DNA of 64,000 bases from positions 1 through 64,000 of the forward strand of contig CAJJPX010000001.1 in assembly GCA_905193755.1 (NCBI GenBank). The letters are read 5' to 3'. The DNA is from an uncultured Clostridium sp. GTDB lineage: Bacteria; Bacillota_I; Bacilli_A; RF39; UBA660. The notes below the pieces were generated by a model that ran no database searches, had not been told where the DNA came from, and worked only from the letters and a program-made list of their open reading frames with translations. The position numbers and the translations under genes are program-made. Positions 7,822 through 17,935 of the stretch are shown piece after piece. Within the stretch, counting starts at the first letter, position 1; each line of letters starts with the position of its first letter.

Positions 7822-9500
7822 AACGCAGCTCTTTTCTTAATTGATCTTTTAACACCGGCTATTATAAAGAATATAACAATAACTACTATAATTAAGAAAG
7901 AAGTAACTCCTATAATAATATGCAATCTTCTATCTTCATTAACTTTTACAACTTTATTATTATCATCATTATTTTTAGTATTATCATCTTTTTTAGTTTC
8001 TTCATTTTTAGAAATATTAATTATATAATCTTTAGTACTTCCATCTACTCCAGTTACAGTTAATTTAATAGTACTACCATTTTTTAAATTATCATTACCA
8101 TTTATAACTACTGAAGATGTTTCATCTTGTACTTTATAATTAATATTTAACTTAGCTTCATTATCTATTGTTACATTATAAATTGTATTTTCTGGATCAA
8201 AACTGATTTGATAGTTTTCTATATCTAGACTTTCTAATTTATTATTTACTTCTCTTTTTATTTCTTTAACTATTCTTGTTACTTGCAATGTATATTTTCT
8301 TACACTACCATTTTCAGCAGTAACAGTTACTGTTATTTTATTAAGTCCTTCTTTTAAATCATAAGTTTTTGCTCCATCAATTTTACTTTTACTATCTTCA
8401 GCAACAGCAACTACTACTAAACTAGTTGTTTCATTTGGAACTGAAAATGAATAATTAAGTGACTTCTTATCAAATTTAAAATCACCAGCACTTACATTTA
8501 AAGACTTTAAGTAATTATTTGAACTTCTATCATCTTCTCTTGTTATTTTAATAGTATATTTTTTAACACTTTCACTTTCACTTTTAACTTGTATTTGAAA
8601 TGTATTTTCACCATATTTAAGATTTACTGTTCTAGGACCATAATTTTTAACAAATGAAGATTTACTACTCTCTAAACTAGCATTTATTTTAACAGATGTT
8701 ACATCTTTTTTTACTTTTAATGTATAATTTACTACATTTTTATCAAAGTTTGGACTTAAATTATATCCATCTATAGTTAAAGAACTTAATGTATTTGTTT
8801 TATCTCTATTATCACTTCTATAAACTGTAACTTTATAATTTCTCTTAACGTTTGCTTCACTTATTACAGTTATAGTAAATTGATTAGCTCCATATTTTAA
8901 TGTTTTAGTCCCTGTACCACTAATAGTAGCAGTGTTAGATTCAGTTTCAGCATTAATAGTTATAGTACCCGCATTTACATTAGTAACACTATATTCAGAA
9001 GTACTTTTATTAAAACTTGGACTTAAATTTCCCTCACTAACTGTTAAACTTTTTAAATAATTATTTGAATCAGTTACTTTTATAGTTTTAGTAAAATCAT
9101 TAATATCATCATGTTCATTTCTATCACTATCCATAATTACAATATTACTAAAGCTAATAGAAGCACTTCCACTACTTGGCATTTTAATTTTAAGAACACC
9201 TAAAGTATCATAACCACTACCACTATAACTATTTTTTCTACTTATCATAAAACCAGTATTTTTAATAGATAACTCACTATAATTATCATTCTTAGCAAAT
9301 GATACATAACTTCCACCACTAATATCATAATTCGTTTGAAAACCATCTAATTTATAACCATCAGGCTTAAATGATAAAGTACATGTAATTTCACTTAGAG
9401 CATTTGCTTTAGCTGGACAATCTACTTTAAAATCATCACTAGCATTAACCACAATAAAACTAAACAACAATATAGTAAACAACAATACCCTTTTTTTCAT
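7812..9500 (-). CDS. Membrane-anchored protein: cohesin-like domain plus four cadherin-like repeats
   Basis: 562 residues. A signal peptide (to about residue 20) leads into a domain at about 22-145. That domain reads like a cohesin/carbohydrate-binding beta sandwich, with cysteine pair VDCPA/ITCTLSF, FQTNYDISGGSYVSF, and GVLKIKMPSSGSASISFSNI followed by DSDRNE. Four cadherin-like beta-sandwich repeats follow (about 148-228, 237-320, 328-410, 420-500). Each opens LKSLTVSEG-like, contains NITVTVTAE-like strands and ends YKVTVYR-like. A lysine/asparagine-rich linker, one membrane helix (IIIGVTSFLIIVVIVIFFII) and a basic tail complete it. It lies 12 bases after the dockerin-bearing protease, suggesting that it docks that enzyme on the surface (inference). 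Confidence 0.8.
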   Translation of the reverse strand: MKKRVLLFTILLFSFIVVNASDDFKVDCPAKANALSEITCTLSFKPDGYKLDGFQTNYDISGGSYVSFAKNDNYSELSIKNTGFMISRKNSYSGSGYDTLGVLKIKMPSSGSASISFSNIVIMDSDRNEHDDINDFTKTIKVTDSNNYLKSLTVSEGNLSPSFNKSTSEYSVTNVNAGTITINAETESNTATISGTGTKTLKYGANQFTITVISEANVKRNYKVTVYRSDNRDKTNTLSSLTIDGYNLSPNFDKNVVNYTLKVKKDVTSVKINASLESSKSSFVKNYGPRTVNLKYGENTFQIQVKSESESVKKYTIKITREDDRSSNNYLKSLNVSAGDFKFDKKSLNYSFSVPNETTSLVVVAVAEDSKSKIDGAKTYDLKEGLNKITVTVTAENGSVRKYTLQVTRIVKEIKREVNNKLESLDIENYQISFDPENTIYNVTIDNEAKLNINYKVQDETSSVVINGNDNLKNGSTIKLTVTGVDGSTKDYIINISKNEETKKDDNTKNNDDNNKVVKVNEDRRLHIIIGVTSFLIIVVIVIFFIIAGVKRSIKKRAALWK

Positions 9501-9512
9501 ATTTTCTTCTCC

Positions 9513-12503
9513 TTAAAATCCTAAACTTGGATTAATAACATAATCAGCAATCTTATAAACATCTGATATAGATATTTTTCCATCCTTATTAACATCAGCA
9601 GATATTATTTGAGCATTATTTGATAAATAGTTACTCTTTAAATTATTAGAAACAATAATATAATCAGCAACTAAATATACATCAGTTATTGAGATTCTAC
9701 CATCTCCATTAACATCTCCATAAACTGCAAAATAATATTTCTTATTAATAAGTCCATTACTAACCATTATATAGCTATTAGTTCCTAAATTGTTATTAGT
9801 AACTAAAGAACCATTTTTATTATATATATTATAAGTTAATTTGTCATCTATTATCATATCATTTATAATAGTTTCTTTTTTAGTATTAGGATATAAACCA
9901 TATATAACATTATCTTTTATTTTATAAGTATTAAATGATATAACAATATCTTCTATATCTTCTTCTATTATTTTTTCATTATTAAATAGTTTTAAATATA
10001 AAGAATCTTTAAATCCCCAAATATTATTAAAGTCATAATTACTAAAATTGTCTTTATTTTGGATTTCACTACTATCAAGTATTGAATTATCAACTGAAAT
10101 AATATTATTTGTATATGGATTATAACTTATAGTTTCACCATTTTGAGTAACATTAACTGATGTTTTTTCTATCATAACACTAGCATTTTTAAATGAATTA
10201 TTATTTTTAGTATTAGCTTTATTATATTGTAAATTGATAATATTTAACGAATTAATATCTCCTTCATATATTAGATTTCCAACTAATTTTCCTGTAATAC
10301 CATTACTGTCAGTCATAATATAAGAGTCTTCAATAAATATATTGCTTAGAGTAATACTACTAGATGGATTATTCATAGTAGCACTTACTCCTCCACTTGC
10401 AGTCTTTGAATATATACTATTAGATTTCATATGAACATTATTTATAATTCCATTTTCTATATTAGTAAATAATCCACCAGCATAAGAATCATTTGATATT
10501 TTTGAATTAGATATATAAACGTTTGAAATAACACTATCTCCATACATATCATTTCCTAAAATACCTGATTCATATGAAGAATTAATTTCAAAATTATCTA
10601 ACCATAGATTTTTTATAGTAGCTCCATCTATATGATTAAATAATCCTCCATCTTTAGAATATAAATTTGAAATTTTATATCCATTTCCATCTAAAACACC
10701 ACTAAAGTTTCTATTAGACCATCCTTCTCCACTATTATAAAAACTTCCAACATTAGTTCTAGTAGCTTCATTCATATTAATATCATTTCCTAGTATAAAG
10801 TATGCTTTAGGATAAGTTTGTAATAAATCCATATCTGAATCAGAAGCAATAATATACGGGTCACTACTAGTACCACTACCTTGTAAATAATAAGTTACTG
10901 AATCAGTAAGATTTCCAATACTAGTAACAACTTTTATACTTTTAGAACCATTATCATTTTTTAATGTTATATCAAATAAAGAAGTTCCATTTACTAAAGA
11001 ATTAGTAACATTAATAGTGAATATTGAACTAATATCATTATTATTTTCATCATAAATAGCAATATCATAATTAGTAGCAGTTACTATATTTTTTGTTACA
11101 ACATCAAATTTTAATTTATTATCTTTTTTACCAGTATAATCATTAGTTGCAATGCCTACTAATTCAAGTGATCTAGTATTTGTTGTACTCTTAGTAAATA
11201 CACCATTTAAAATAAATGGATATAAATTTAAAAAATTACTATCACTACTACTAATAGTAATATATATTTTGTCTCCAATAAGATTATTATTTAACCCTTG
11301 AAATGTTGTTAAACCTTTACTAATAGTCTTATTTCCTAAATCATAAGTATTAAATCCATCTGATACACTAACGTTAACATTCATTTCAGTAGTACTATAA
11401 TATAACAATTTAACATTATCAAGTAATTCTTCTTTCTCACCTTTTTCATATATATATGTTGTAGCAGTACCAGAAGTATTTATAAAAGCTCTTGTAAAAG
11501 AATTATACACATTATCCCATTCTTTAACTTTAGAACTAGTAGTACCAATCATATTATTTACAACATCTACATCATAATAAGAAACATAAAAGTATGGATA
11601 ATAATTTTCTCCCCAAGAATTCATTACAATCCAAGAACCTTTTAATTTTGTACCATTTATATCTACTTCACCAAAATTATCATCCCATCCAACTATAGTA
11701 ACAGCATGACCTTCTACTCCACTACTAGGTTTACCACTATTATATAGAAAATTAGTATTATAATTCATATAATCCATATAAATTCCAGTAGATACAGCTC
11801 CATAATTCATTATATGATTTTTTATAGTTTTATTATAATCAGTAACAATGTTTTTAACTTGAGTAGCTGTATAAGAACTTTTAACATCACTTAAATTTAA
11901 AACTTTAAAAAACTTAACATCTTGTACATCTACTTCTACATAATTGCTATCCAAATAATCTTTTACATCTTTATCTTTCTCTGTTGTAAAATAACTACCA
12001 AATACATCTTCACTAATAGGACTATTTCCTAAAAACCAATACTTAACAGCATTAAATAACGTATTACCACTACTGATAGAAGGAATATCATTATAATATT
12101 TACCAATATATCCAGGAACATTTTCAGAAAAATTATAATACTGGTTATATTTCTTTAAATGATAGCTTTCTACCATACTATTAGTACTAAAAGCCCAACA
12201 TAATCCCCAAGGGTTTTGATCTTTAACTTCAGTAATCAGTCTAATCCCATCAACGTTTGTAAGATTATAACTAGATGGAATAATATCAGTAGTTGCTCTA
12301 AATGATCTCTTATAACTAAATATGTTAGATGGCTTAATATCATAATAAGAAACATATTCTTCAGGAATAAAACCACTTTTACTTTTTTCTTTTAAAGTAT
12401 GCTTTTGAAATTCAGTATACGCAGGATTTAATTCAGCTTTAACTACAAATACTGAAAATAACATTAAAATAACTAACAAAATTTTATTAAAACGATTCTT
12501 CAT
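9513..12503 (-). CDS. Secreted papain-family (C1) cysteine protease with C-terminal dockerin
   Basis: 996 residues with a signal peptide. The C1A catalytic set is intact: Gln96 (oxyanion), Cys102 in PWGLCWAFS, His266 in EGHAVTIVGW and Asn295 in VMNSWGENY. A long middle region includes GLUG-like, adhesin-type beta repeats (FSGVLDGNGYKISNLYSKDG, LFNHIDGATIKNLWLDN). The last 70 residues carry two EF-hand-like dockerin repeats, DVNGDGRISITDVYLVADYI and DVNKDGKISISDVYKIADYV. It is therefore predicted to be exported and held on a cohesin partner; the next gene encodes a candidate. First gene of the three-gene operon. Confidence 0.88.
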   Translation of the reverse strand: MKNRFNKILLVILMLFSVFVVKAELNPAYTEFQKHTLKEKSKSGFIPEEYVSYYDIKPSNIFSYKRSFRATTDIIPSSYNLTNVDGIRLITEVKDQNPWGLCWAFSTNSMVESYHLKKYNQYYNFSENVPGYIGKYYNDIPSISSGNTLFNAVKYWFLGNSPISEDVFGSYFTTEKDKDVKDYLDSNYVEVDVQDVKFFKVLNLSDVKSSYTATQVKNIVTDYNKTIKNHIMNYGAVSTGIYMDYMNYNTNFLYNSGKPSSGVEGHAVTIVGWDDNFGEVDINGTKLKGSWIVMNSWGENYYPYFYVSYYDVDVVNNMIGTTSSKVKEWDNVYNSFTRAFINTSGTATTYIYEKGEKEELLDNVKLLYYSTTEMNVNVSVSDGFNTYDLGNKTISKGLTTFQGLNNNLIGDKIYITISSSDSNFLNLYPFILNGVFTKSTTNTRSLELVGIATNDYTGKKDNKLKFDVVTKNIVTATNYDIAIYDENNNDISSIFTINVTNSLVNGTSLFDITLKNDNGSKSIKVVTSIGNLTDSVTYYLQGSGTSSDPYIIASDSDMDLLQTYPKAYFILGNDINMNEATRTNVGSFYNSGEGWSNRNFSGVLDGNGYKISNLYSKDGGLFNHIDGATIKNLWLDNFEINSSYESGILGNDMYGDSVISNVYISNSKISNDSYAGGLFTNIENGIINNVHMKSNSIYSKTASGGVSATMNNPSSSITLSNIFIEDSYIMTDSNGITGKLVGNLIYEGDINSLNIINLQYNKANTKNNNSFKNASVMIEKTSVNVTQNGETISYNPYTNNIISVDNSILDSSEIQNKDNFSNYDFNNIWGFKDSLYLKLFNNEKIIEEDIEDIVISFNTYKIKDNVIYGLYPNTKKETIINDMIIDDKLTYNIYNKNGSLVTNNNLGTNSYIMVSNGLINKKYYFAVYGDVNGDGRISITDVYLVADYIIVSNNLKSNYLSNNAQIISADVNKDGKISISDVYKIADYVINPSLGF

Positions 12504-12630
12504 AATCCACCTATTTTCATATTAATTTTACAATAAATTACACTATTAGTCAATGTAAACAAAATGTTTTAAATATTAAAAAAACAATATATTTTTGATA
12601 CAATTAAAAGGTACTAAAAGGAGATAAATT

Positions 12631-14775
12631 ATGAATGAAGATATTATTAATGGTATATGTGAAAGTCTTAACATAAGAAAAGAACAAGCACAATCTGTTT
12701 TAAATTTATTAAGTGAAGGAAACACTATACCTTTTATTGCAAGATATAGAAAGGAAGCAACCGGAGCACTAGACGAAGAACAAATAAGAAAGATTAATGA
12801 AGTTTATGAATATGAAGTAAATCTTTTAAAAAGAAAAGAAGATGTAATAAGACTTATTGATGAAAAAGGACTTCTTACTGATGAAATAAAGCAAAATATA
12901 ATGAATGCCAAAAAATTAGTTGAAGTTGAAGATATATATGCTCCATATAAAGAGAAAAAGAAAACTAAAGCAACTGAAGCTATTAAAAATGGTCTTGAAC
13001 CTTTAGCTAAGATCATTATGAGTTTTCCGCCTAATTTTAATGAAGAATCTGTTAAAAAGTTCTTAAATGAAAACGTTAAAACAGTGGAAGATGCTATTAC
13101 TGGAGCTAAATATATAATAGCTGAATGGATAAGTGACAATGCTTACTATAGAAAATGGATAAGAAGTTATTACTTTAAGAATGCAACTATTACTTCTAAA
13201 TTAAAAAAGAATGCAAACGACGAAAATAAAGTATATGAAATGTACTATGACTTTAGTGAAAGTGTTAAACATATAAAGCCTCATAGAGTACTTGCTATTA
13301 ATAGAGGTGAAAATGAAAAGATACTTTCCATATCAATAGATGTGAATGACGAAGATATTCTTTCCTATTTAGAATCAAAACTAATCAAAAAAGAAAGTCC
13401 AGTTAAAGAATATGTAACAGATGCTATAAAAGATAGTTATAAAAGACTTATCAAGCCTTCAATGGAACGTGAAATAAGAAGTGAACTAACTATTCAAAGT
13501 GAAGACGTATCAATCGAAGTATTTAAAGGCAACTTAGAAAATCTATTATTAATAGCACCTATGAAAGAAAAAACAGTATTAGGTTTTGACCCAGCTTTTA
13601 GAACAGGATGTAAACTAGCAGTAGTAGATCCTACTTCTAAAGTATTAAATATATCTGTTATATATCCTCATGAACCACATAATAAATGGGAAGAATCTAA
13701 AAAAGTATTAAAAGATTTAATTAGTAAATATCATATAGATATTATAGCAATTGGAAACGGAACTGCATCAAGAGAAAGTGAAAAACTAGTAAGTGAAACT
13801 CTAAAAGAAATAAATAATTGTAAGTACGCTATTGTATCAGAAGCAGGAGCTAGTGTATATTCAGCAAGTCCTCTTGCTATACAAGAATTCCCTGATTTAA
13901 CAGTTGAAAAAAGAAGTGCTGTATCAATCGCAAGAAGACTACAAGATCCACTAAATGAACTTGTTAAAATAGATCCTAAATCTATAGGTGTCGGTCAATA
14001 TCAGCATGATGTATCACAAAAGAAATTAGCTGAATCATTGGATTTCACAGTTACTAAATGCGTAAATAACGTAGGCGTTAATATTAATACAGCATCCCCT
14101 TCTATACTTAAATATATTTCAGGGCTTACTAAAACTTCAATAGATAAAATCATTAAATATAGAGAAGAAAATGGTAAAATTAAATCTCGTGAAGAATTAA
14201 AGAAAAAGAAACTACTAAACGATAAAGTTTATGAACAATCAATTGGTTTCATGAGAGTAATAGATGGAGATAATCCTCTTGATAAAACAAATATACATAC
14301 TGAAAGTTATGATAAAACATTAAAACTATTAAATCATTTAGGTCTTACTACTAATGACCTAGGTACTGAAAAACTAATCAAAGAATTAGATAAACTAAAT
14401 GTAAGTGACACTTCTAAACTACTTGATATTGATATTTATACATTAAATGATATTATTGAATCATTAAAGCAACCAAATCGTGACTTTAGAGATGATTATG
14501 ATATGCCTCTATTAAAGAGTGATATTCTTACTATAGATAATTTAAAAGCAGGAATGAAACTAGAAGGAACAGTAAGAAATGTAGTAGACTTCGGAGCATT
14601 CATAGATATAGGTCTTCATAATGACGGACTAGTTCATATATCTAAAATAACTAATAAATTTATTAAACATCCAAGTGAAGTATTAAGTGTCGGAGATATA
14701 GTAACTTGCTATGTAATTGATATAAACAAAGATAAAGAAAAAGTATCTCTATCACTAATAGATCCAAACAATTAA
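12631..14775 (+). CDS. tex: Tex-family S1 RNA-binding protein
   Basis: 714 residues with the full Tex layout. There is an N-terminal helical part with IPFIARYRKEATGALDEEQ, a YqgF-like RNase-H fold in the middle (VLGFDPAFRTGCKLAVVD), a helix-hairpin-helix pair (VGVNINTASPSILKYISGL) and a C-terminal S1 domain (GTVRNVVDFGAFIDIGLHND). Tex binds nucleic acid and affects transcription and tolerance of stalled RNA polymerase; its exact role is unsettled. GGAG precedes the ATG. It stands alone, divergent from the protease operon, and shares a terminator with the convergent membrane-protein pair. Confidence 0.93.
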   Translation: MNEDIINGICESLNIRKEQAQSVLNLLSEGNTIPFIARYRKEATGALDEEQIRKINEVYEYEVNLLKRKEDVIRLIDEKGLLTDEIKQNIMNAKKLVEVEDIYAPYKEKKKTKATEAIKNGLEPLAKIIMSFPPNFNEESVKKFLNENVKTVEDAITGAKYIIAEWISDNAYYRKWIRSYYFKNATITSKLKKNANDENKVYEMYYDFSESVKHIKPHRVLAINRGENEKILSISIDVNDEDILSYLESKLIKKESPVKEYVTDAIKDSYKRLIKPSMEREIRSELTIQSEDVSIEVFKGNLENLLLIAPMKEKTVLGFDPAFRTGCKLAVVDPTSKVLNISVIYPHEPHNKWEESKKVLKDLISKYHIDIIAIGNGTASRESEKLVSETLKEINNCKYAIVSEAGASVYSASPLAIQEFPDLTVEKRSAVSIARRLQDPLNELVKIDPKSIGVGQYQHDVSQKKLAESLDFTVTKCVNNVGVNINTASPSILKYISGLTKTSIDKIIKYREENGKIKSREELKKKKLLNDKVYEQSIGFMRVIDGDNPLDKTNIHTESYDKTLKLLNHLGLTTNDLGTEKLIKELDKLNVSDTSKLLDIDIYTLNDIIESLKQPNRDFRDDYDMPLLKSDILTIDNLKAGMKLEGTVRNVVDFGAFIDIGLHNDGLVHISKITNKFIKHPSEVLSVGDIVTCYVIDINKDKEKVSLSLIDPNN

Positions 14776-14804
14776 AAAGGTTCTCATAAGAGAACTTTTA
14801 TTTT
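14775..14804. terminator. Terminator after tex
   Basis: AAAAGGTTCTC-ATAA-GAGAACTTTT is followed by ATTTT. It also overlaps the end of the convergent gene. Confidence 0.75.
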
Positions 14805-15109
14805 GAGTTTTGATTATTACTACCAGCTACCCTATCACCATAAGTACTTTCAATATGACTCATATCTTTATATCCAATAGGTTTACTTTTATCAAAGTCA
14901 GGTATATTTATTTTAGATTCACGTTTCTTACCAGTAAATACTCTATCATTTATATTATTTATCATATTAATATCACTTTGATTAAATTCACTATGTTTTA
15001 CTTCTTCAGTATAAGTTACTTCTTCATTACTTTTCTTTTTAAAAAGTATAAAGAATACAATACCTACTATAACCAATAAAACTAATAATATTATAACTAT
15101 TTTATCCAT
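14798..15109 (-). CDS. Small single-pass membrane protein
   Basis: 103 residues. One N-terminal membrane helix (IVIILLVLLVIVGIVFFIL) is followed by KKKS and a hydrophilic, probably disordered cytoplasmic tail (NMINNINDRVFTGKKRESK). The start overlaps the end of the TMEM43-family gene by eight bases, so the two are co-translated and may work together at the membrane. No family recognised. Confidence 0.6.
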   Translation of the reverse strand: MDKIVIILLVLLVIVGIVFFILFKKKSNEEVTYTEEVKHSEFNQSDINMINNINDRVFTGKKRESKINIPDFDKSKPIGYKDMSHIESTYGDRVAGSNNQNSK

Positions 15110-16082
15110 TTTTCACCTCTTTATTTTTTAACTTTTTATTTACTACTATAAGTATACTACATAATACTAAACCAAGCATAGTAATAATTGAATTATAAGT
15201 AATAAACATAACAGTAATCATAAACACACATAAACTTATACCATTAATTATATTCTTATTAATGAATTTAAAACCAACTATTGAAAGTATTAAAGCAATA
15301 ACTACAATAATAATATTTAATACTATCTTTAATGGATAAATTTCTTTAACAGCTTCTTCTTTACTTAATTTTTCATTATATATTTTATTTATTAATAAAT
15401 CATCTAACTTATAATCTTCAAAAGAATTATCTTTTTGTTTAGCTATAATACTTACAAAAGAACTACTATTATATTTAAAACTAATTCTAATGTCTCCTAT
15501 TTCAGGATTATCAATATCTTTACTTGTAGTATAATATTCACCATCAATATTAAAACCATTCTCTTTAGCAAACTCACTATCTAAATCTAAATATCTACTT
15601 TTAACACCTAAATTATCTATTTCTTTATTACTTAATTTAAAAGCTCCTAAGTTAGTATCATTATAAAAACTTTTACTTTCATATTTCATACTTTTAGGAT
15701 TATCAAACCCTTCATTTACAAACTTACTTGAATCTATTAATTCAGTATACCAATTCATTTCATAAGAATAAGCACCTATATCACCTTCATTACTTTCATT
15801 ATATTGATACACTTCAACAATTCTCTCTAACTTTGAAGTTCTAACACTTACATTAAACTCATCATCTTTTAGATCTTTATTTATTATTAAGTTTCCAGTC
15901 ATAAATACTAATTTATCATTATTATTTTTATCAACTATTGTAGATTTAACTTCAGCAGTTTTATTATTAAGACTATTTCTATTCATTAAAACTTTTATTA
16001 CTTTATATTCACTATAACTTATAAGTAACATTGAACTTATAATTAATAAAACACCAACTATATATTTAACAACTTTTTTCAT
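15102..16082 (-). CDS. TMEM43-family membrane protein
   Basis: 326 residues with one N-terminal and about four C-terminal membrane helices around a large extracytoplasmic domain. The soluble domain shows the TMEM43 pattern: a GNLIINKD-like opening, LERIVEVYQYNE, YSYEMNWYTELIDSSKF, NPKSMKYESKSF, then LGAFKLSNKEID and GDIRISFKYN-SFVSIIAKQ. TMEM43 in animals is an inner nuclear membrane protein; bacterial homologues are uncharacterised. Here it is co-transcribed with a small single-pass protein. Family assignment is by pattern recognition and should be confirmed by profile search. Confidence 0.65.
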   Translation of the reverse strand: MKKVVKYIVGVLLIISSMLLISYSEYKVIKVLMNRNSLNNKTAEVKSTIVDKNNNDKLVFMTGNLIINKDLKDDEFNVSVRTSKLERIVEVYQYNESNEGDIGAYSYEMNWYTELIDSSKFVNEGFDNPKSMKYESKSFYNDTNLGAFKLSNKEIDNLGVKSRYLDLDSEFAKENGFNIDGEYYTTSKDIDNPEIGDIRISFKYNSSSFVSIIAKQKDNSFEDYKLDDLLINKIYNEKLSKEEAVKEIYPLKIVLNIIIVVIALILSIVGFKFINKNIINGISLCVFMITVMFITYNSIITMLGLVLCSILIVVNKKLKNKEVKNG

Positions 16083-16096
16083 AAGTAAATTATAAC

Positions 16097-16127
16097 ATAA
16101 AAAACGTTCTACATAAGAACGTTTTAT
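16097..16127 (-). terminator. Terminator of tig
   Basis: AAAACGTTCT-TATGT-AGAACGTTTTTT on the minus strand. Confidence 0.8.
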
Positions 16128-16135
16128 AAACTTTA

Positions 16136-17380
16136 CTATTCAGTAACTACTTTCATAGCTTTTTTCATTAATAAATCATATTTAAATAATTCTTTAGAAC
16201 CAATTTGTTTTAAGAAATCTTCTTTAGACATTCCATATTGTTTACTAGTTTCATCAAGTCCAGCTTCTAATTCTTCATCAGTTACTTCTAATTTTTCAGC
16301 TTCTACTACTGCATCCATAATTAATCTATAACCTATTCTCTTATTAGCTTCATCTTTAAGTGTAGCCTTAAAGTTATCTAAATTAGTATTGCAATATTTT
16401 AAGTAATCTTCTAATTTTAATCCTTGATATTGTAGTTTTTCTGAGAATTCTCTAACTAATCTATTAGTTTCATCTTCAGTCATTTCTTCAGGAATTTCAA
16501 ATTTAGATCCTTCAACAACTTTATCTAAACATTTAAATAAATATTCATCTTCTAATTGCTTAGATTTTTCAGCTTCTTTGTTTTCTTTAATATATTTCTT
16601 TAAATCTTCTAAAGATTCAACTCCACCAACATTTAAGTCAGCAAAGAATTCTTTATCAAATTCAGGGAATACTCTTTCTTTAACTTCTTTTACTTCTACT
16701 TTGAATACTACTGGTTGTCCTTTTAATTCTTCACTATGATAATTTTCAGGGAATACTACATTAACATCTTTCTTATCCCCTTTTTTAAGACCTATTAATG
16801 CTTCTTCAAATCCTGGAATAAATGTATGAGATCCTATTTCTAATGAATAATCTTCTCCTTTTCCACCTTTGAATGCTACTCCATCTTTAAATCCTTCGAA
16901 GTCAATAACAACTACGTCTCCTTCACGAGCTTCAGCTTTATCATCTAATGATTTAACTTCTACGAATTGTTCTTTTAAGTGACCAAGTTCATGTTCAACT
17001 TCATCATCAGTTACTTCTACTTTATCTTTTTTAATTCCTAATTTTTTATATTTTCCAAGTTCTACTTTTGGACTTGCTACTAAAGTAAATTCTACTTCAA
17101 TATGATCATGTCCGATATCTTTAATATCGATAGCTGGTGTAGCAGCTGGAGTAATAGTTTTAGGATCACTAAGTAGTTTAGCATATAACATATCTACTGC
17201 CATATCAACAGCATCCATATATAATGTCTCTACTCCTACTTTTTTAACATAAATATCATATGGAACTTGACCTTTTCTAAATCCATCCATTTTGATATCT
17301 TTTCTTTTCTTTTCAAATGCTTCTTTTAAGCAATCTTTCCATTCTTTTCCCTCTAATTTTAATGTATAACTTTCTTTCAT
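16136..17380 (-). CDS. tig: Trigger factor, ribosome-associated chaperone
   Basis: 414 residues, close to the usual 420-430. The N-terminal ribosome-binding domain has the signature GFRKGQVP near residue 35. The FKBP-type peptidyl-prolyl isomerase domain follows at about 150-235 (GDVVVIDFEGFKDGVAF, IGSHTFIPGFEEALIGLKKG). The rest is the helical substrate-binding domain. It binds at the ribosome exit tunnel and helps nascent chains fold. GAGGGAGG precedes the ATG, and it has its own terminator, so it is a single-gene unit. Confidence 0.95.
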   Translation of the reverse strand: MKESYTLKLEGKEWKDCLKEAFEKKRKDIKMDGFRKGQVPYDIYVKKVGVETLYMDAVDMAVDMLYAKLLSDPKTITPAATPAIDIKDIGHDHIEVEFTLVASPKVELGKYKKLGIKKDKVEVTDDEVEHELGHLKEQFVEVKSLDDKAEAREGDVVVIDFEGFKDGVAFKGGKGEDYSLEIGSHTFIPGFEEALIGLKKGDKKDVNVVFPENYHSEELKGQPVVFKVEVKEVKERVFPEFDKEFFADLNVGGVESLEDLKKYIKENKEAEKSKQLEDEYLFKCLDKVVEGSKFEIPEEMTEDETNRLVREFSEKLQYQGLKLEDYLKYCNTNLDNFKATLKDEANKRIGYRLIMDAVVEAEKLEVTDEELEAGLDETSKQYGMSKEDFLKQIGSKELFKYDLLMKKAMKVVTE

Positions 17381-17415
17381 AAATTCCCTCCCTCGTTATA
17401 TATTAAATGATACAC

Positions 17416-17438
17416 AAAAAAGGATATTTTACTATCCT
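17416..17438 (-). terminator. Terminator of greA
   Basis: AGGATA-GTAAAA-TATCCT is followed by TTTTTTG on the minus strand. The TAG stop of greA sits at the edge of the stem. Confidence 0.7.
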
Positions 17439-17902
17439 ATTGCTATTATTTGAACGCTATAAACACCATCTGGTGATGAAACCTCAACAGTATCTCCAAC
17501 TTTTTTACCCATTATAGCAGCAGCTATTGGGCTTTCGTTAGATATTTTATTGTTAAATGGATCTGCTTCTTGACTACCAACTATTTTATAGCTTTCAATG
17601 TCATCATCATCCTCATACTTAAGTTCTACTTGGCATCCAATACCTACAGTACCATCGCTCTCAGCGTTATCTATTACAGTTGCATGCTCTAAAGCATATT
17701 CAACTTCAATTATTCTCTTTTCTAAATTTGCTTGATCTTCTCTTGCTTGTTCATATTCAGAGTTTTCTGACAAATCACCTAAAGCTCTTGCTTCTTTTAG
17801 AGTTTGAGTTACTTCTTTTCTCTTTTCTGTTTTTAAATAATGTAATTCATTTTCAAGTTCTAAATAACCTTCACTTGTTAGAAAAATTTCTTTCTTTTTC
17901 AT
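17432..17902 (-). CDS. greA: Transcript cleavage factor GreA
   Basis: 156 residues from the ATG at 17902, which has GAGGTGG at proper distance; a longer in-frame form from 17932 would include the ribosome site. The N-terminal coiled coil carries the acidic tip (ARALGDLSENSEYEQAREDQ) that reaches into the polymerase channel, and the C-terminal FKBP-like domain is complete (SPIAAAIMGKKVGDTVEVSS). It rescues backtracked RNA polymerase by stimulating cleavage of the transcript. Its position behind the trhP genes matches Bacillus gene order, but here it has its own promoter. Confidence 0.95.
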   Translation of the reverse strand: MKKKEIFLTSEGYLELENELHYLKTEKRKEVTQTLKEARALGDLSENSEYEQAREDQANLEKRIIEVEYALEHATVIDNAESDGTVGIGCQVELKYEDDDDIESYKIVGSQEADPFNNKISNESPIAAAIMGKKVGDTVEVSSPDGVYSVQIIAIG

Positions 17903-17935
17903 AGCAAATTGCCACCTCTTTCTCATTACCAAAAA

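Noticed and set aside
12804..13139. 111-codon open frame on the minus strand within tex
   Set aside because: It lies wholly inside the intact tex gene, with no ribosome site and a composition that mirrors the coding strand.
14810..15079. 89-codon plus-strand frame opposite the small membrane protein
   Set aside because: The translation is rich in Ile, Tyr and Phe as expected of antisense to a Lys/Asn-rich gene, and no ribosome site precedes it.
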